DNA of 38,447 bases from Clostridia bacterium. GTDB lineage: Bacteria > Bacillota > Clostridia > Oscillospirales > Acutalibacteraceae. The translations under genes and the position numbers were made by a program. The notes under the pieces are model-generated. The model was given only the letters and a program-made list of their open reading frames with translations. It did not search any database and was not told the DNA's origin. Below, piece by piece: positions 15,621 through 22,985 of the stretch. Every line of letters begins with the position of its first letter. Position 1 is the first letter of the stretch. The DNA is taken from NCBI GenBank assembly GCA_024404015.1, contig JAKSQQ010000007.1:1-38447 (forward strand). Reading direction: 5' to 3'.

Positions 15621-17624
15621 TTAAAACTCCTTTTTTACATTTTCAAATATTTCAAGGACTTCGGGAGAGGCATTTTTTCTGTAAAATGCCGCAGGAGTGC
15701 CGATGGGGGCACTGACCGTGTGCTTTCCGCCCTTGTATTCTTTTCCCGTTGAGAATTCTATCCATTCGTCATCGGGAAGATAAACGTTCTTTTTATTTAT
15801 GTTCGGTCTCAAAACGGGAGCAACGAGTATATCCCTGCCCAGCAGGTATTCGTATGCCAGTACCTTTGATGCCTCATCGTCGTAATGGAAGAAGAGAGGC
15901 CTGATGACACCCGTACCCTTTTCGGCATTTTTTCTTACCGCATCTTTGATATAGGGCTTGAGAGCGCAGTGTATTCTGCTCATTTTCGCCTGATGCTCAA
16001 GGGTTTCGGTGCTTGCGTCAAACTGTGCGTTAAGGTCGGGATTGTTGCCCTCGTGGCTTCTCATAACGGGTGAAAATACGTTCATTTCGCACCAGCGCAT
16101 ATACAGCTCCTCGTTTCTGCACATCTTGCCGAAGGTGGTATATCCGCCTATGTCCGAATGGCTCAGACCGTATCCGCTGCAGGTGAGGGAAAGGGATGCG
16201 GGAACGACGGAGGGCAAACCGTTATCCATGGAAAAGTCCACGTGATTGTCGCCGTTCCACATCATTGTGGAGTATTTCGGCGTTTCGGTGAAGCCCGCTC
16301 TGGTGAAGAACATTATTTCACCGAGCTTTCCGCTTTCCTCAACCGCTTCTCTGTTGAGCTTCGCCCATCTTGCAGGCCAGGTGTTGTGGGCAAGCTCCGG
16401 GTCTTCGCCGCTGTAAAGGACACAGTCCGTAGGCAGATATTCGCCGAAATCAGCCATCCAGCCCGACAGACCGAAATCTATCATATTTTCTTTGATTTTC
16501 TTTTTCAGCCAGTTCCACGCCTCGGGATTGGTCAGGTCAACTATTGCGGCGGGGAAGGTGGTAATCGTAACGAGGTAATCCTTGCCCTCCTTGTCCTTTA
16601 CGCAATAGCCCTTTTCTGCGGCTTCCTTATACATGGGTTTCTCAATGGCAAGGAAGGTGTTGCAGTAGCCCAGCACTTTGATGTTCTTTGCGTTCAGCTC
16701 TTTTATTGCTTCGGGAAGACCCGGATAAAGCTCTTTATCCCATTCCCAGTTCCATTGGAGCTGTTTGCCGAAGGCGGTTACCCGTCTGCCCTCCCAGTCC
16801 TGAATCCAGACGCCGGCAACCTTTGTGCCGTGTTCAAGGCAGGTGTTGACTTTATTCATCATTATTTCCGTGCCGCCCTGGATACCCAGGATTACTCCGT
16901 CATATATCCAGTCGGGAAGCTCCGGCTGTCTGCCCAAAAGGGCTGTCAGACTTTCCTCCGCTTCCTCAAAGCTGTCACCGAATCCCATTCGGAAGCCCTC
17001 AACGCAGTCGAATTTGAGACGGTGATATTTTTTATCGGTAAAATCAAATTCGCATCTTGAGGTTGAGAGAGAATGGAACCAGTACTTTTTGCTTGAAAGG
17101 AAGGTGGGCTGTGCATAGTAGGTTTCATAGGTTTCAAATTTGTTTTTGCGTTTGCTGTTGCGAAAACCGAGAGTGACCTTTGTAATCTTTTTTGACAGCA
17201 TTTTTGCGTTCTGATGCTCTGCCACCCAGACATTCGCCTTGTGGCCTCTCAGGTCAAATTCGGTAAAGGTTTCACCCGTGCCGTAGACGTGCTCTTTTTC
17301 GTCTGCGGGGAGAGAAATCCAAAGGCGGTTGTAGGCGGAAAGACCGTAAAAATCCGCATTCAGATTGTTTCCCTCAACGGAAATGACGGCACTGCCCTCT
17401 GTAAGCGAAATCTCCGCACGGTTATCCGACAGAAGAATATTTTTAACGAAAAGGGGCTTTCGGCAGTAGATTTTTTCATTTATGGTGAAGCTGCCTCTGT
17501 CCATCTTATAGCTGTTTTCTCCGTAGCCGATTTCGGCTATGCTTTCACCCGGACGGAGTGTGAAAACGTAGGAGGAATTACGCATAAGCCGAAGCTCTCC
17601 CTCCGACATTGTCAGTTCAATCAA
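15621..17624 (-). CDS. yihQ: GH31 sulfoquinovosidase (YihQ-like)
   Basis: This 667-residue glycoside hydrolase should release sulfoquinovose from sulfoquinovosyl glycerol by a retaining mechanism. Long blocks match E. coli YihQ as I remember it: LLGRQPELPDWIYDGV, then LGIQGGTE, GGWMADFGEYLPTD and SDIGGYTT, with no gap from residue 249 to 495. The nucleophile is D392 (YihQ D405) and the acid/base D459 (D472). Of the sulfonate-binding set Q262, Q288, R301, W304 and Y508, the first two and last two are kept (Q249, Q275, W291, Y495), but R301 is Q288. There is no signal peptide, so it acts inside the cell. The start is TTG at 17624, with GGAGG 8 bases upstream; a GTG five codons earlier lies inside that ribosome binding site. 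It is the first gene of the operon. Confidence 0.9.
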   Translation of the reverse strand: MIELTMSEGELRLMRNSSYVFTLRPGESIAEIGYGENSYKMDRGSFTINEKIYCRKPLFVKNILLSDNRAEISLTEGSAVISVEGNNLNADFYGLSAYNRLWISLPADEKEHVYGTGETFTEFDLRGHKANVWVAEHQNAKMLSKKITKVTLGFRNSKRKNKFETYETYYAQPTFLSSKKYWFHSLSTSRCEFDFTDKKYHRLKFDCVEGFRMGFGDSFEEAEESLTALLGRQPELPDWIYDGVILGIQGGTEIMMNKVNTCLEHGTKVAGVWIQDWEGRRVTAFGKQLQWNWEWDKELYPGLPEAIKELNAKNIKVLGYCNTFLAIEKPMYKEAAEKGYCVKDKEGKDYLVTITTFPAAIVDLTNPEAWNWLKKKIKENMIDFGLSGWMADFGEYLPTDCVLYSGEDPELAHNTWPARWAKLNREAVEESGKLGEIMFFTRAGFTETPKYSTMMWNGDNHVDFSMDNGLPSVVPASLSLTCSGYGLSHSDIGGYTTFGKMCRNEELYMRWCEMNVFSPVMRSHEGNNPDLNAQFDASTETLEHQAKMSRIHCALKPYIKDAVRKNAEKGTGVIRPLFFHYDDEASKVLAYEYLLGRDILVAPVLRPNINKKNVYLPDDEWIEFSTGKEYKGGKHTVSAPIGTPAAFYRKNASPEVLEIFENVKKEF

Positions 17625-17653
17625 AAAACACACCTCCACAATATAACTAATTC

Positions 17654-17682
17654 ATTATATAATAAGCGGCGGGATAATTCAA
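17654..17682 (-). promoter_or_regulatory. Promoter of the sulfoquinovose operon
   Basis: On the minus strand TTGAAT (17677-17682) and a perfect TATAAT (17654-17659) are 17 bases apart. The start site would be near 17647, giving a very short leader of about 23 bases to the TTG start codon. No operator palindrome or cre-like site is obvious beyond the AT-rich -10 region. Confidence 0.85.
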
Positions 17683-17732
17683 CAGAAAACACGAGAAAAT
17701 ACTCCGTATAAAGAAAATAATAAAATGTGCAT

Positions 17733-17762
17733 TTGATATGGATTTATTAACAATTGTGTGAT
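17733..17762 (+). promoter_or_regulatory. Possible promoter for the radical SAM gene pair
   Basis: TTGATA (17733-17738) and TGTGAT (17757-17762) are 18 bases apart, ahead of the ATG at 17790. The -10 matches the consensus in only four of six positions, so this is tentative. The gene must have a promoter in this 150-base divergent region. Confidence 0.4.
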
Positions 17763-17789
17763 ATCATTATCAAGTTAGGAGTGAATCAG

Positions 17790-19646
17790 ATGTATCCCGA
17801 AAAGCTTGAAAAATTCTTACTTAAAGTGCAGAAGCCCGGCAGATATACCGGCGGTGAGCTTAACAGCATTGTCAAGCCCCGTGACAGCGTTGATATCAGC
17901 TATGCCTTCTGCTTCCCCGATACTTACGAAATAGGTATGTCCCATCTGGGAATGAAGATACTTTATTCTCTTGTGAACGCAAGGGATGACGCAAGGTGCG
18001 AAAGAGTTTTTGCCCCCGATACGGATATGGAAGAAATAATGAGGGCAAATGATATTCCTCTCTACGCCCTTGAAAGCGGAGAACCCGTAAAGGATTTTGA
18101 TATTATCGGATTCACCATGCAGTATGAATTGAGCTACACCAATGTACTCAATATGCTGGATTTGGCGGGCCTGCCCGTAAAGAGTGCCGAAAGAACAGAG
18201 CTGACACCCATAGTCATTGCGGGAGGCACCTGCGTATGCAATGCGGAGCCCATGGCGGATTTCTTTGATATCACCCTTCCCGGTGACGGCGAAGAGGTTA
18301 CCGGCGAGCTTATTGATTTGCTTAAGGAATACAAGGCAAAGGGCGCAGCCAAGCAGGAATTTCTCATTGCCGCCGCACAGATTCCGGGAGTTTACGTTCC
18401 CTCTCTCTATGAGGTTGAATATAACGGGGACAACACGGTAAAATCAGTCACTCCCACCAACGGAGCCCCTGCAAAGGTAATTAAGAGAAACGTCAGTAAC
18501 CTTGATGCCATGTTCAGCCCCGATTCATTTGTAGTACCCTTTATTGAAACCGTATTTGACAGAACAACCGTTGAAATCTTCCGCGGATGTATCAGAGGTT
18601 GCCGTTTCTGTCAGGCGGGATTTCTTACCAGACCCTTGAGAGAAAAATCTCCCGAGGTGGTTGAGAAGCAGTGCCGTGCAATCTGCGAAGCCACCGGTTA
18701 CGATGAAATCTCCCTCTGCTCCCTCAGTACAAGTGACTACAAGGGACTTTATAAACTGCTGGGCAGTATGATTCCCTGGGCAGATGAAAACAAGATAAAC
18801 ATTGCCCTTCCCTCCCTGCGTGTTGACAATTTTCCCAGAGAGCTTATGGAAAAGCTCAATTCCGTACGCAGAAGCGGTCTTACCTTTGCTCCCGAGGCGG
18901 GCACACAGCGTCTGAGGGACGTTATCAATAAGAATATTACCGAAAAGGAAGTCCTTTCCACCTCGGCACAGGCCTTTGAAGGGGGCTGGACTGCGGTCAA
19001 GCTTTACTTTATGATAGGTCTTCCTACGGAAACGGATGAAGATATAGAAGGCATCGCAAATCTTGCTCAGGCGGTTGTTGACGAATATTACCGCTGTGAA
19101 AACAAGCCCAAGGGCAAGAGCGTTGCCGTCAACATTTCTCTTGCATCCCTTGTTCCCAAGCCCTTTACTCCCTTCCAGTGGGAGCCCCAGGACAGACCCG
19201 AGGTGCTGATTGAAAAGCAGAATTATCTGCTCTCCTGCATCAAAACCAAAAAGGTTCAGCTTTCAAGACACGTTCCCTGGACAAGCTTTCTTGAGGGTGT
19301 ATTCTCAAGGGGCGACCGCCGTTTGGGCGAGGTAATATACACCGCCTGGAAAAAGGGCTGTCACTTTGACAGCTGGGAGGAGCATCTTGACCGCGAAAAG
19401 TGGATGCAGAGCTTTGATGAATGCGGAATTGACCCCTATTTTTATACCGCAAGAAGGCGTGAACTTGATGAGGTTCTGCCCTGGGATCACATGGACTACG
19501 GCGTGACCAAGAGCTTCCTTCAGAGGGAGAATAAAAAGGCACATGCAGGGGAAACCACTCCCTGCTGCCGTGAAAAATGTGCGGGATGCGGAGCAGCAAG
19601 ACTGAACGGAGGTGTGTGTAATGAACTCAGTGAGAATCTGGTATAA
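17790..19646 (+). CDS. B12-binding-domain radical SAM protein (TIGR03960-type)
   Basis: This 618-residue cytoplasmic iron-sulfur enzyme has an N-terminal cobalamin-binding-like domain (about 1-180, with TYEIGMSHLGMKIL and IAGGTCVCNAEPMADF). The radical SAM core follows, with the [4Fe-4S] motif C267-x3-C271-x2-C274 inside RGCIRGCRFCQAGF, and SAM-contact segments EISLCSLSTSDY and FAPEAGTQRLRDVINK. The C-terminus ends in another Cys cluster (TPCCREKCAGCGAARL), possibly binding metal. The architecture matches the TIGR03960 family, whose reaction is unknown to me. The next gene, overlapping by 26 bases, encodes its usual partner, which is sometimes fused to it. The ATG at 17790 has AGGAG 8 bases upstream; the frame extends back to a TTG at 17754 without support. 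Confidence 0.9.
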   Translation: MYPEKLEKFLLKVQKPGRYTGGELNSIVKPRDSVDISYAFCFPDTYEIGMSHLGMKILYSLVNARDDARCERVFAPDTDMEEIMRANDIPLYALESGEPVKDFDIIGFTMQYELSYTNVLNMLDLAGLPVKSAERTELTPIVIAGGTCVCNAEPMADFFDITLPGDGEEVTGELIDLLKEYKAKGAAKQEFLIAAAQIPGVYVPSLYEVEYNGDNTVKSVTPTNGAPAKVIKRNVSNLDAMFSPDSFVVPFIETVFDRTTVEIFRGCIRGCRFCQAGFLTRPLREKSPEVVEKQCRAICEATGYDEISLCSLSTSDYKGLYKLLGSMIPWADENKINIALPSLRVDNFPRELMEKLNSVRRSGLTFAPEAGTQRLRDVINKNITEKEVLSTSAQAFEGGWTAVKLYFMIGLPTETDEDIEGIANLAQAVVDEYYRCENKPKGKSVAVNISLASLVPKPFTPFQWEPQDRPEVLIEKQNYLLSCIKTKKVQLSRHVPWTSFLEGVFSRGDRRLGEVIYTAWKKGCHFDSWEEHLDREKWMQSFDECGIDPYFYTARRRELDEVLPWDHMDYGVTKSFLQRENKKAHAGETTPCCREKCAGCGAARLNGGVCNELSENLV

Positions 19647-20283
19647 GAAGTCGGGACTTGCGATTTACACGTCACACCTTGATATGAACCGCTGTTTCAC
19701 AAGGGCGGTTACCCGTGCAGGTATTCCCCTCTGGTACACCGAGGGCTTCAATCCCCATCCCTATCTGAATTTCCTGCTGCCCCTTCCTCTGGGTCAGACG
19801 GGCTTAAGAGAGCCCATTGATATCCGCATAGAAAAGGATATGACAAAAGAGGAAATAAAAGAAAAGCTCAACGGAGTACTGCCCGGGGGTATCGAAATAG
19901 TTGACGTTACCGACCCCGTAGGCAAGGTGAACGAGATTGTTTCGTCAAAATATATCATAGATATGTCTTTTGACACCGTCGGGGAGGCAGAGGGCTTTGC
20001 AGTCTGCGCTTCCTCAATTATGGAAGAGGGCGTACTCAATGCTGAAAAACGCTCAAAGAGAGGCATAAAGACCGTTAATCTCTGCGAGTTTGTTGATTCC
20101 TTTGAAATAAGTCAATCCGAAAATACAATCAGAATGGAAGCTGTGCTCGCTACGGGTACGGAAAAGAATCTGAACGCCAACCTGCTGGTTGACGCACTCT
20201 GCTCTCAGCTTGCCGCAGATTACGCATCCTTGAGCATAACGAGAACGGAAATATATATAAATAACAAAAAAATATTTGAATAA
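19621..20283 (+). CDS. Radical SAM-associated protein (DUF2344/TIGR03936-type)
   Basis: The 220-residue product begins VRIWYKKSGLAIYTSHLDM and contains RAGIPLWYTEGFNPHPYL and LPLPLGQTGL, all hallmarks of the DUF2344 (TIGR03936) family that accompanies TIGR03960 radical SAM proteins. It is likely the second subunit or specificity factor of that enzyme; its biochemical job is not established as far as I know. The ATG at 19621 follows GGAGGTG by 5-7 bases and overlaps the radical SAM gene, implying coupled translation and a fixed ratio. A GTG three codons earlier lies within the ribosome binding site and is unlikely. No domain beyond DUF2344 is visible. Confidence 0.88.
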   Translation: MNSVRIWYKKSGLAIYTSHLDMNRCFTRAVTRAGIPLWYTEGFNPHPYLNFLLPLPLGQTGLREPIDIRIEKDMTKEEIKEKLNGVLPGGIEIVDVTDPVGKVNEIVSSKYIIDMSFDTVGEAEGFAVCASSIMEEGVLNAEKRSKRGIKTVNLCEFVDSFEISQSENTIRMEAVLATGTEKNLNANLLVDALCSQLAADYASLSITRTEIYINNKKIFE

Positions 20284-20296
20284 AACGAAAAAACAC

Positions 20297-20325
20297 TTGC
20301 ATTTGAAATAAACCTGTGGTATAGT
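20297..20325 (+). promoter_or_regulatory. Promoter of rplS
   Basis: TTGCAT (20297-20302) and TATAGT (20320-20325) are 17 bases apart, and TGG directly before the -10 makes it an extended -10 promoter. It starts just after the stop of the preceding gene, so rplS is transcribed on its own with a leader of about 115 bases. Confidence 0.85.
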
Positions 20326-20340
20326 GGTCAAGCATTTATA

Positions 20341-20426
20341 CCGTCAATAGGTGTTGCGGCACCGAAGACGGGGTTTAATATGACTATTAAAACGGATGTT
20401 CCTCTGGCGATTGGTGTATGAACATC
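20341..20426 (+). ncRNA. Structured 5' leader of rplS (L19-leader-like)
   Basis: Between the promoter and the rplS ribosome binding site three hairpins can be drawn. The first has an outer CCGTC/GACGG stem (20341-20345 with 20367-20371) enclosing GGTG/CACC (20350-20353 with 20360-20363). The second is TTAATA/TATTAA (20375-20380 with 20385-20390, loop TGAC). The third is GATGTTC/GAACATC (20395-20401 with 20420-20426). Autoregulatory L19 leaders are known in Bacillota (Rfam has an L19_leader family). Position and structure fit that role, but I cannot confirm a covariance-model match. Confidence 0.6.
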
Positions 20427-20449
20427 TGAAAAAAACGGAGGTTATTTCA

Positions 20450-20794
20450 ATGGATGCACTCAAGTTAATCGCACAGGATTCTCTTAAAGCAGAAATCCCC
20501 GCAGTTGAAATCGGTGATACCGTTAAGGTACACGTTAAGATTCGCGAGGGTGAAAAGGAAAGAATCCAGGTATTCGAGGGAACAGTTATCGCTCGTAGAG
20601 GTTCCGGCGTTTCCGAAACCTTCACAGTTCGCCGTATTTCCTACGGTGTAGGTGTTGAAAGAGTATTCCCCATTCATTCCCCCAACGTTGCCAAGGTTGA
20701 GCTCGTAAGACACGGTCGTGTTCGCAGAAGCAAGCTCTACTATCTTCGTGACAGAGTCGGTAAGGCAGCTAAGGTTAAGGAAGAAATCAGATAA
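20450..20794 (+). CDS. rplS: 50S ribosomal protein L19
   Basis: This 114-residue ribosomal protein sits at the 30S-50S interface. It contains the L19 signature segments [37 protein letters not shown] and [15 protein letters not shown], and ends with [12 protein letters not shown]-type basic residues. The ATG at 20450 has GGAGG 9 bases upstream and starts MDALKLIAQ; the frame extends 18 codons further back through the leader without meaning. In most Bacillota rplS follows rpsP-rimM-trmD. Here those genes are absent and rplS has its own promoter and leader. A terminator follows within 50 bases. Confidence 0.98.
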   Translation: MDALKLIAQDSLKAEIPAVEIGDTVKVHVKIREGEKERIQVFEGTVIARRGSGVSETFTVRRISYGVGVERVFPIHSPNVAKVELVRHGRVRRSKLYYLRDRVGKAAKVKEEIR

Positions 20795-20805
20795 CAAAAC
20801 TTGTG

Positions 20806-20846
20806 AGGGTGTTGCAGTTTATTCAAATTGTAACATCCTTATTTTT
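20806..20846 (+). terminator. Terminator after rplS
   Basis: A 14-bp stem with three G-U pairs (20807-20820 with 20825-20838, loop ATTC) is followed by TTATTTTT. This is a standard rho-independent signal on the plus strand, 12 bases past the rplS stop. Confidence 0.85.
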
Positions 20847-20918
20847 GGCTTTGGGGAACTGCAGCCGAAACAAATTTCCGTAACGATGGCATATTTTCCC
20901 TTTGCCATTCCCCGATAT

Positions 20919-20924
20919 TATAAT
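20919..20924 (+). promoter_or_regulatory. Possible -10 box for the signal peptidase operon
   Basis: A perfect TATAAT lies about 50 bases before the first signal peptidase gene, downstream of the rplS terminator. The sequence 17 bases upstream (TTCCCT) is a poor -35, so this is only a candidate. A promoter is expected in this 130-base gap. Confidence 0.35.
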
Positions 20925-20974
20925 TTTTACAGATATTCATTATTTAACATTGCTTTTCCGAAGGAGGTGAGACG

Positions 20975-21568
20975 GTGAAAGCTGAAAGACAGACAGACGT
21001 ATATTACGTTATATTTCCGAAGAAAGCAGACCCGCTTCATTCCGCAGTATTTGATATGGTTGACGTGCTGAAGGGTGCCTTCGTAGTCGGTTTCGTGCTG
21101 TTTTTACTGGTGTTCCGAGTCAGCGGTGTTGTAGGTTCCTCCATGAATAACACATTCATGGACGGAGACAGATTGCTTATCACCGCCATCACGACCAATA
21201 TCAAGAGAGGCGACGTGGTTATCATCTGTCAGCCCTGGGAAGACGACAAGCTGCTTGTCAAGAGAGTTGTCGGCATTGAGGGTGACACCATAGATATTGA
21301 CTTTGAAAAAGGCCAGGTTTACCGCAACGGTGAGATGCTGGATGAGCCCTATATAAGAGACTACGGCAGGGAGGGTACCGCACTCAGCGGAGACGTCCGT
21401 TTCCCCGTAACCGTTCCCGAGGGAGAGGTTTTCGTAATGGGCGATAACCGTAACAATTCAAGGGACAGCCGATTCAAGGCAATCGGCTTTATCAAGGAAG
21501 AATATATAATGGGCAGAGCGTTTTACCGCATTTCTCCCAAAGCAGTAAAGATAGAAAGGATGGAATGA
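20975..21568 (+). CDS. lepB: Signal peptidase I, first of two
   Basis: This 197-residue membrane-anchored serine protease removes signal peptides on the outer face of the membrane. One transmembrane helix spans about 33-49. Box B GSSMNNTFMDGDRLL carries the nucleophile S56, the general base is K96 in LLVKRVVGIEGD, and the GDNRNNSRDSR block (box E) is complete. The start is GTG at 20975, with AAGGAGGTG just upstream; no ATG competes. Its stop overlaps the second signal peptidase gene by 4 bases. Having two in tandem suggests split substrate ranges or dosage. Confidence 0.93.
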   Translation: MKAERQTDVYYVIFPKKADPLHSAVFDMVDVLKGAFVVGFVLFLLVFRVSGVVGSSMNNTFMDGDRLLITAITTNIKRGDVVIICQPWEDDKLLVKRVVGIEGDTIDIDFEKGQVYRNGEMLDEPYIRDYGREGTALSGDVRFPVTVPEGEVFVMGDNRNNSRDSRFKAIGFIKEEYIMGRAFYRISPKAVKIERME

Positions 21569-22107
21569 AAATGATAAAGAGTGAAAAACTCGGCGGATTT
21601 TTTGATATAGTGTCTGTTTTTGCTTCCGCTACGGTAATAGTGTCGTTTGCGTTTCTGTTTCTTTTCCGCACAATCGGTGTAGATGGCGAATCCATGCTTC
21701 AGACTCTTCAGGATAAGGACCGCATTATAATCACCGCTGTTTCAGACCCGAAGCCCGGTGATATCGTGGTAACCTGCCAGCCCTCATATTTCTCATATAT
21801 TGAGTCAACTCTTGTCAAGAGAGTAATCGCCACGGAGGGACAGACCGTGGACATAGATTTTGAAAAGGGCGTTGTTTACGTTGACGGTGTTGCTCTTGAC
21901 GAGCCCTATACCAACACTCCCACCAACCGTGAGGAGGGTACGCCCTTCCCCATAGTCGTTCCCGAGGGCCACGTTTTCGTAATGGGTGATAACCGTAACG
22001 GCTCAAGCGACAGCCGTGATATCAGAATAGGTACAATCAGAACCGAGTACGTTCTCGGAAAGGCGCTATTCAGAATCATGCCTTTCGGAAAGTTTAAGAT
22101 AGGTTAA
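21565..22107 (+). CDS. lepB: Signal peptidase I, second of two
   Basis: This 180-residue paralogue of the preceding gene has one N-terminal transmembrane helix (about 18-35). The catalytic Ser-Lys dyad is S43 in DGESMLQTLQDKD and K85 in TLVKRVIATEGQ, and the GDNRNGSSDSR motif is intact. It lacks the longer N-terminal extension of its neighbour and has a different loop between boxes B and D (QPSYFSYIEST). The ATG at 21565 overlaps the upstream stop (ATGA), so translation is coupled. Both copies look active. Confidence 0.93.
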   Translation: MKMIKSEKLGGFFDIVSVFASATVIVSFAFLFLFRTIGVDGESMLQTLQDKDRIIITAVSDPKPGDIVVTCQPSYFSYIESTLVKRVIATEGQTVDIDFEKGVVYVDGVALDEPYTNTPTNREEGTPFPIVVPEGHVFVMGDNRNGSSDSRDIRIGTIRTEYVLGKALFRIMPFGKFKIG

Positions 22108-22110
22108 AGC

Positions 22111-22962
22111 ATGAATGAAAAAATGACAGTTCAGTGGTTTCCCGGTCACATGGCAAAAACAAGGCGGCTTATCAAGGAAAGTCTGCCCCTTGTTGACGCA
22201 GTGTGTGAAATAGTGGATGCCCGTCTTCCCGAAAGCAGCAGAAATCCCGAAATTGATGAAATAGTGGGCTCAAAGCCCAGAATAATCCTGCTCAATAAGG
22301 CAGACCTTGCAGACGACAAGGCAACCGCCGACAGAATAAAGAAATTTGCCGAGGCAGGTATAAAGGCGCTTCCCGTTGACTGTCGCAGCGGTAAGGGACT
22401 GGATAAATTTCAGCCCGCCGTGAAAGAGGTACTGAAGGATAAGATTCAGGCCAATATTGACAGAGGAATGGGCGGAAAGACCTTGCGTGTAATGGTAGTC
22501 GGCATACCCAATACGGGCAAATCCTCCTTCATCAACCGTATGGCGGGAGGAGTAAAGGCAAAGGTTGCGGATAAGCCCGGCGTAACAAGAGGAAATCAAT
22601 GGTTCAATATCGGGCAGGGCATTGAGCTGCTTGATACTCCCGGTGTACTGTGGCCTAAATTCGAAGACCCCGAGGTGGGCTTTAAGCTTACCTTTATCGG
22701 TTCGGTAAAGGACGACATTCTGGATATTCAGGAAATTGCCGTCAGACTTCTTCTCGTAATGCAGAAGAATTATCCCGACCGTCTTGAAGCAAGATATAAA
22801 ATAAGTGATTTTGAAGACCTTGAGCCCTATGAACTGCTTGAGCTTATTGCGAAGAAGCGGGGAATGCTGCTCAGAAAGGGCGAATACGATACCGAAAGGG
22901 CGGCAGTAATGCTCCTTGACGAATACCGCGGGGGCAAGCTTGGGAAAATCACACTTGACTGA
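22111..22962 (+). CDS. rbgA: Ribosome biogenesis GTPase RbgA (YlqF)
   Basis: This 283-residue cytoplasmic GTPase acts late in 50S subunit assembly. The motif order is circularly permuted, as expected: G4 NKAD at 62-65 comes before G1 GIPNTGKSS (130-138), then G2 within PGVTRG and G3 DTPG at 174-177. The N-terminal WFPGHMAK segment is the RbgA hallmark, and the C-terminal helical domain (about 200-283) includes the RGMLLRKGE-type segment. The start ATG at 22111 lies 3 bases after the signal peptidase stop and has only a weak ribosome binding site, so coupling is likely. Confidence 0.97.
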   Translation: MNEKMTVQWFPGHMAKTRRLIKESLPLVDAVCEIVDARLPESSRNPEIDEIVGSKPRIILLNKADLADDKATADRIKKFAEAGIKALPVDCRSGKGLDKFQPAVKEVLKDKIQANIDRGMGGKTLRVMVVGIPNTGKSSFINRMAGGVKAKVADKPGVTRGNQWFNIGQGIELLDTPGVLWPKFEDPEVGFKLTFIGSVKDDILDIQEIAVRLLLVMQKNYPDRLEARYKISDFEDLEPYELLELIAKKRGMLLRKGEYDTERAAVMLLDEYRGGKLGKITLD

Positions 22963-22985
22963 TAACAGAGAAAGGAGATACGGCA

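Noticed and set aside
16158-17060. Open frame of 300 codons on the plus strand
   Set aside because: It lies wholly antisense to the GH31 gene and its translation looks like reversed codon bias, with no domain or start signal.
15621-17624. Ordinary GH31 alpha-glucosidase or alpha-xylosidase
   Set aside because: The gap-free match to YihQ around LLGRQPELPDWIYDGV, GIQGGTE, GGWMADFGEYLPTD and GGYTT, together with sulfonate-type neighbours, fits a sulfoquinovosidase much better. The R-to-Q change leaves some doubt.
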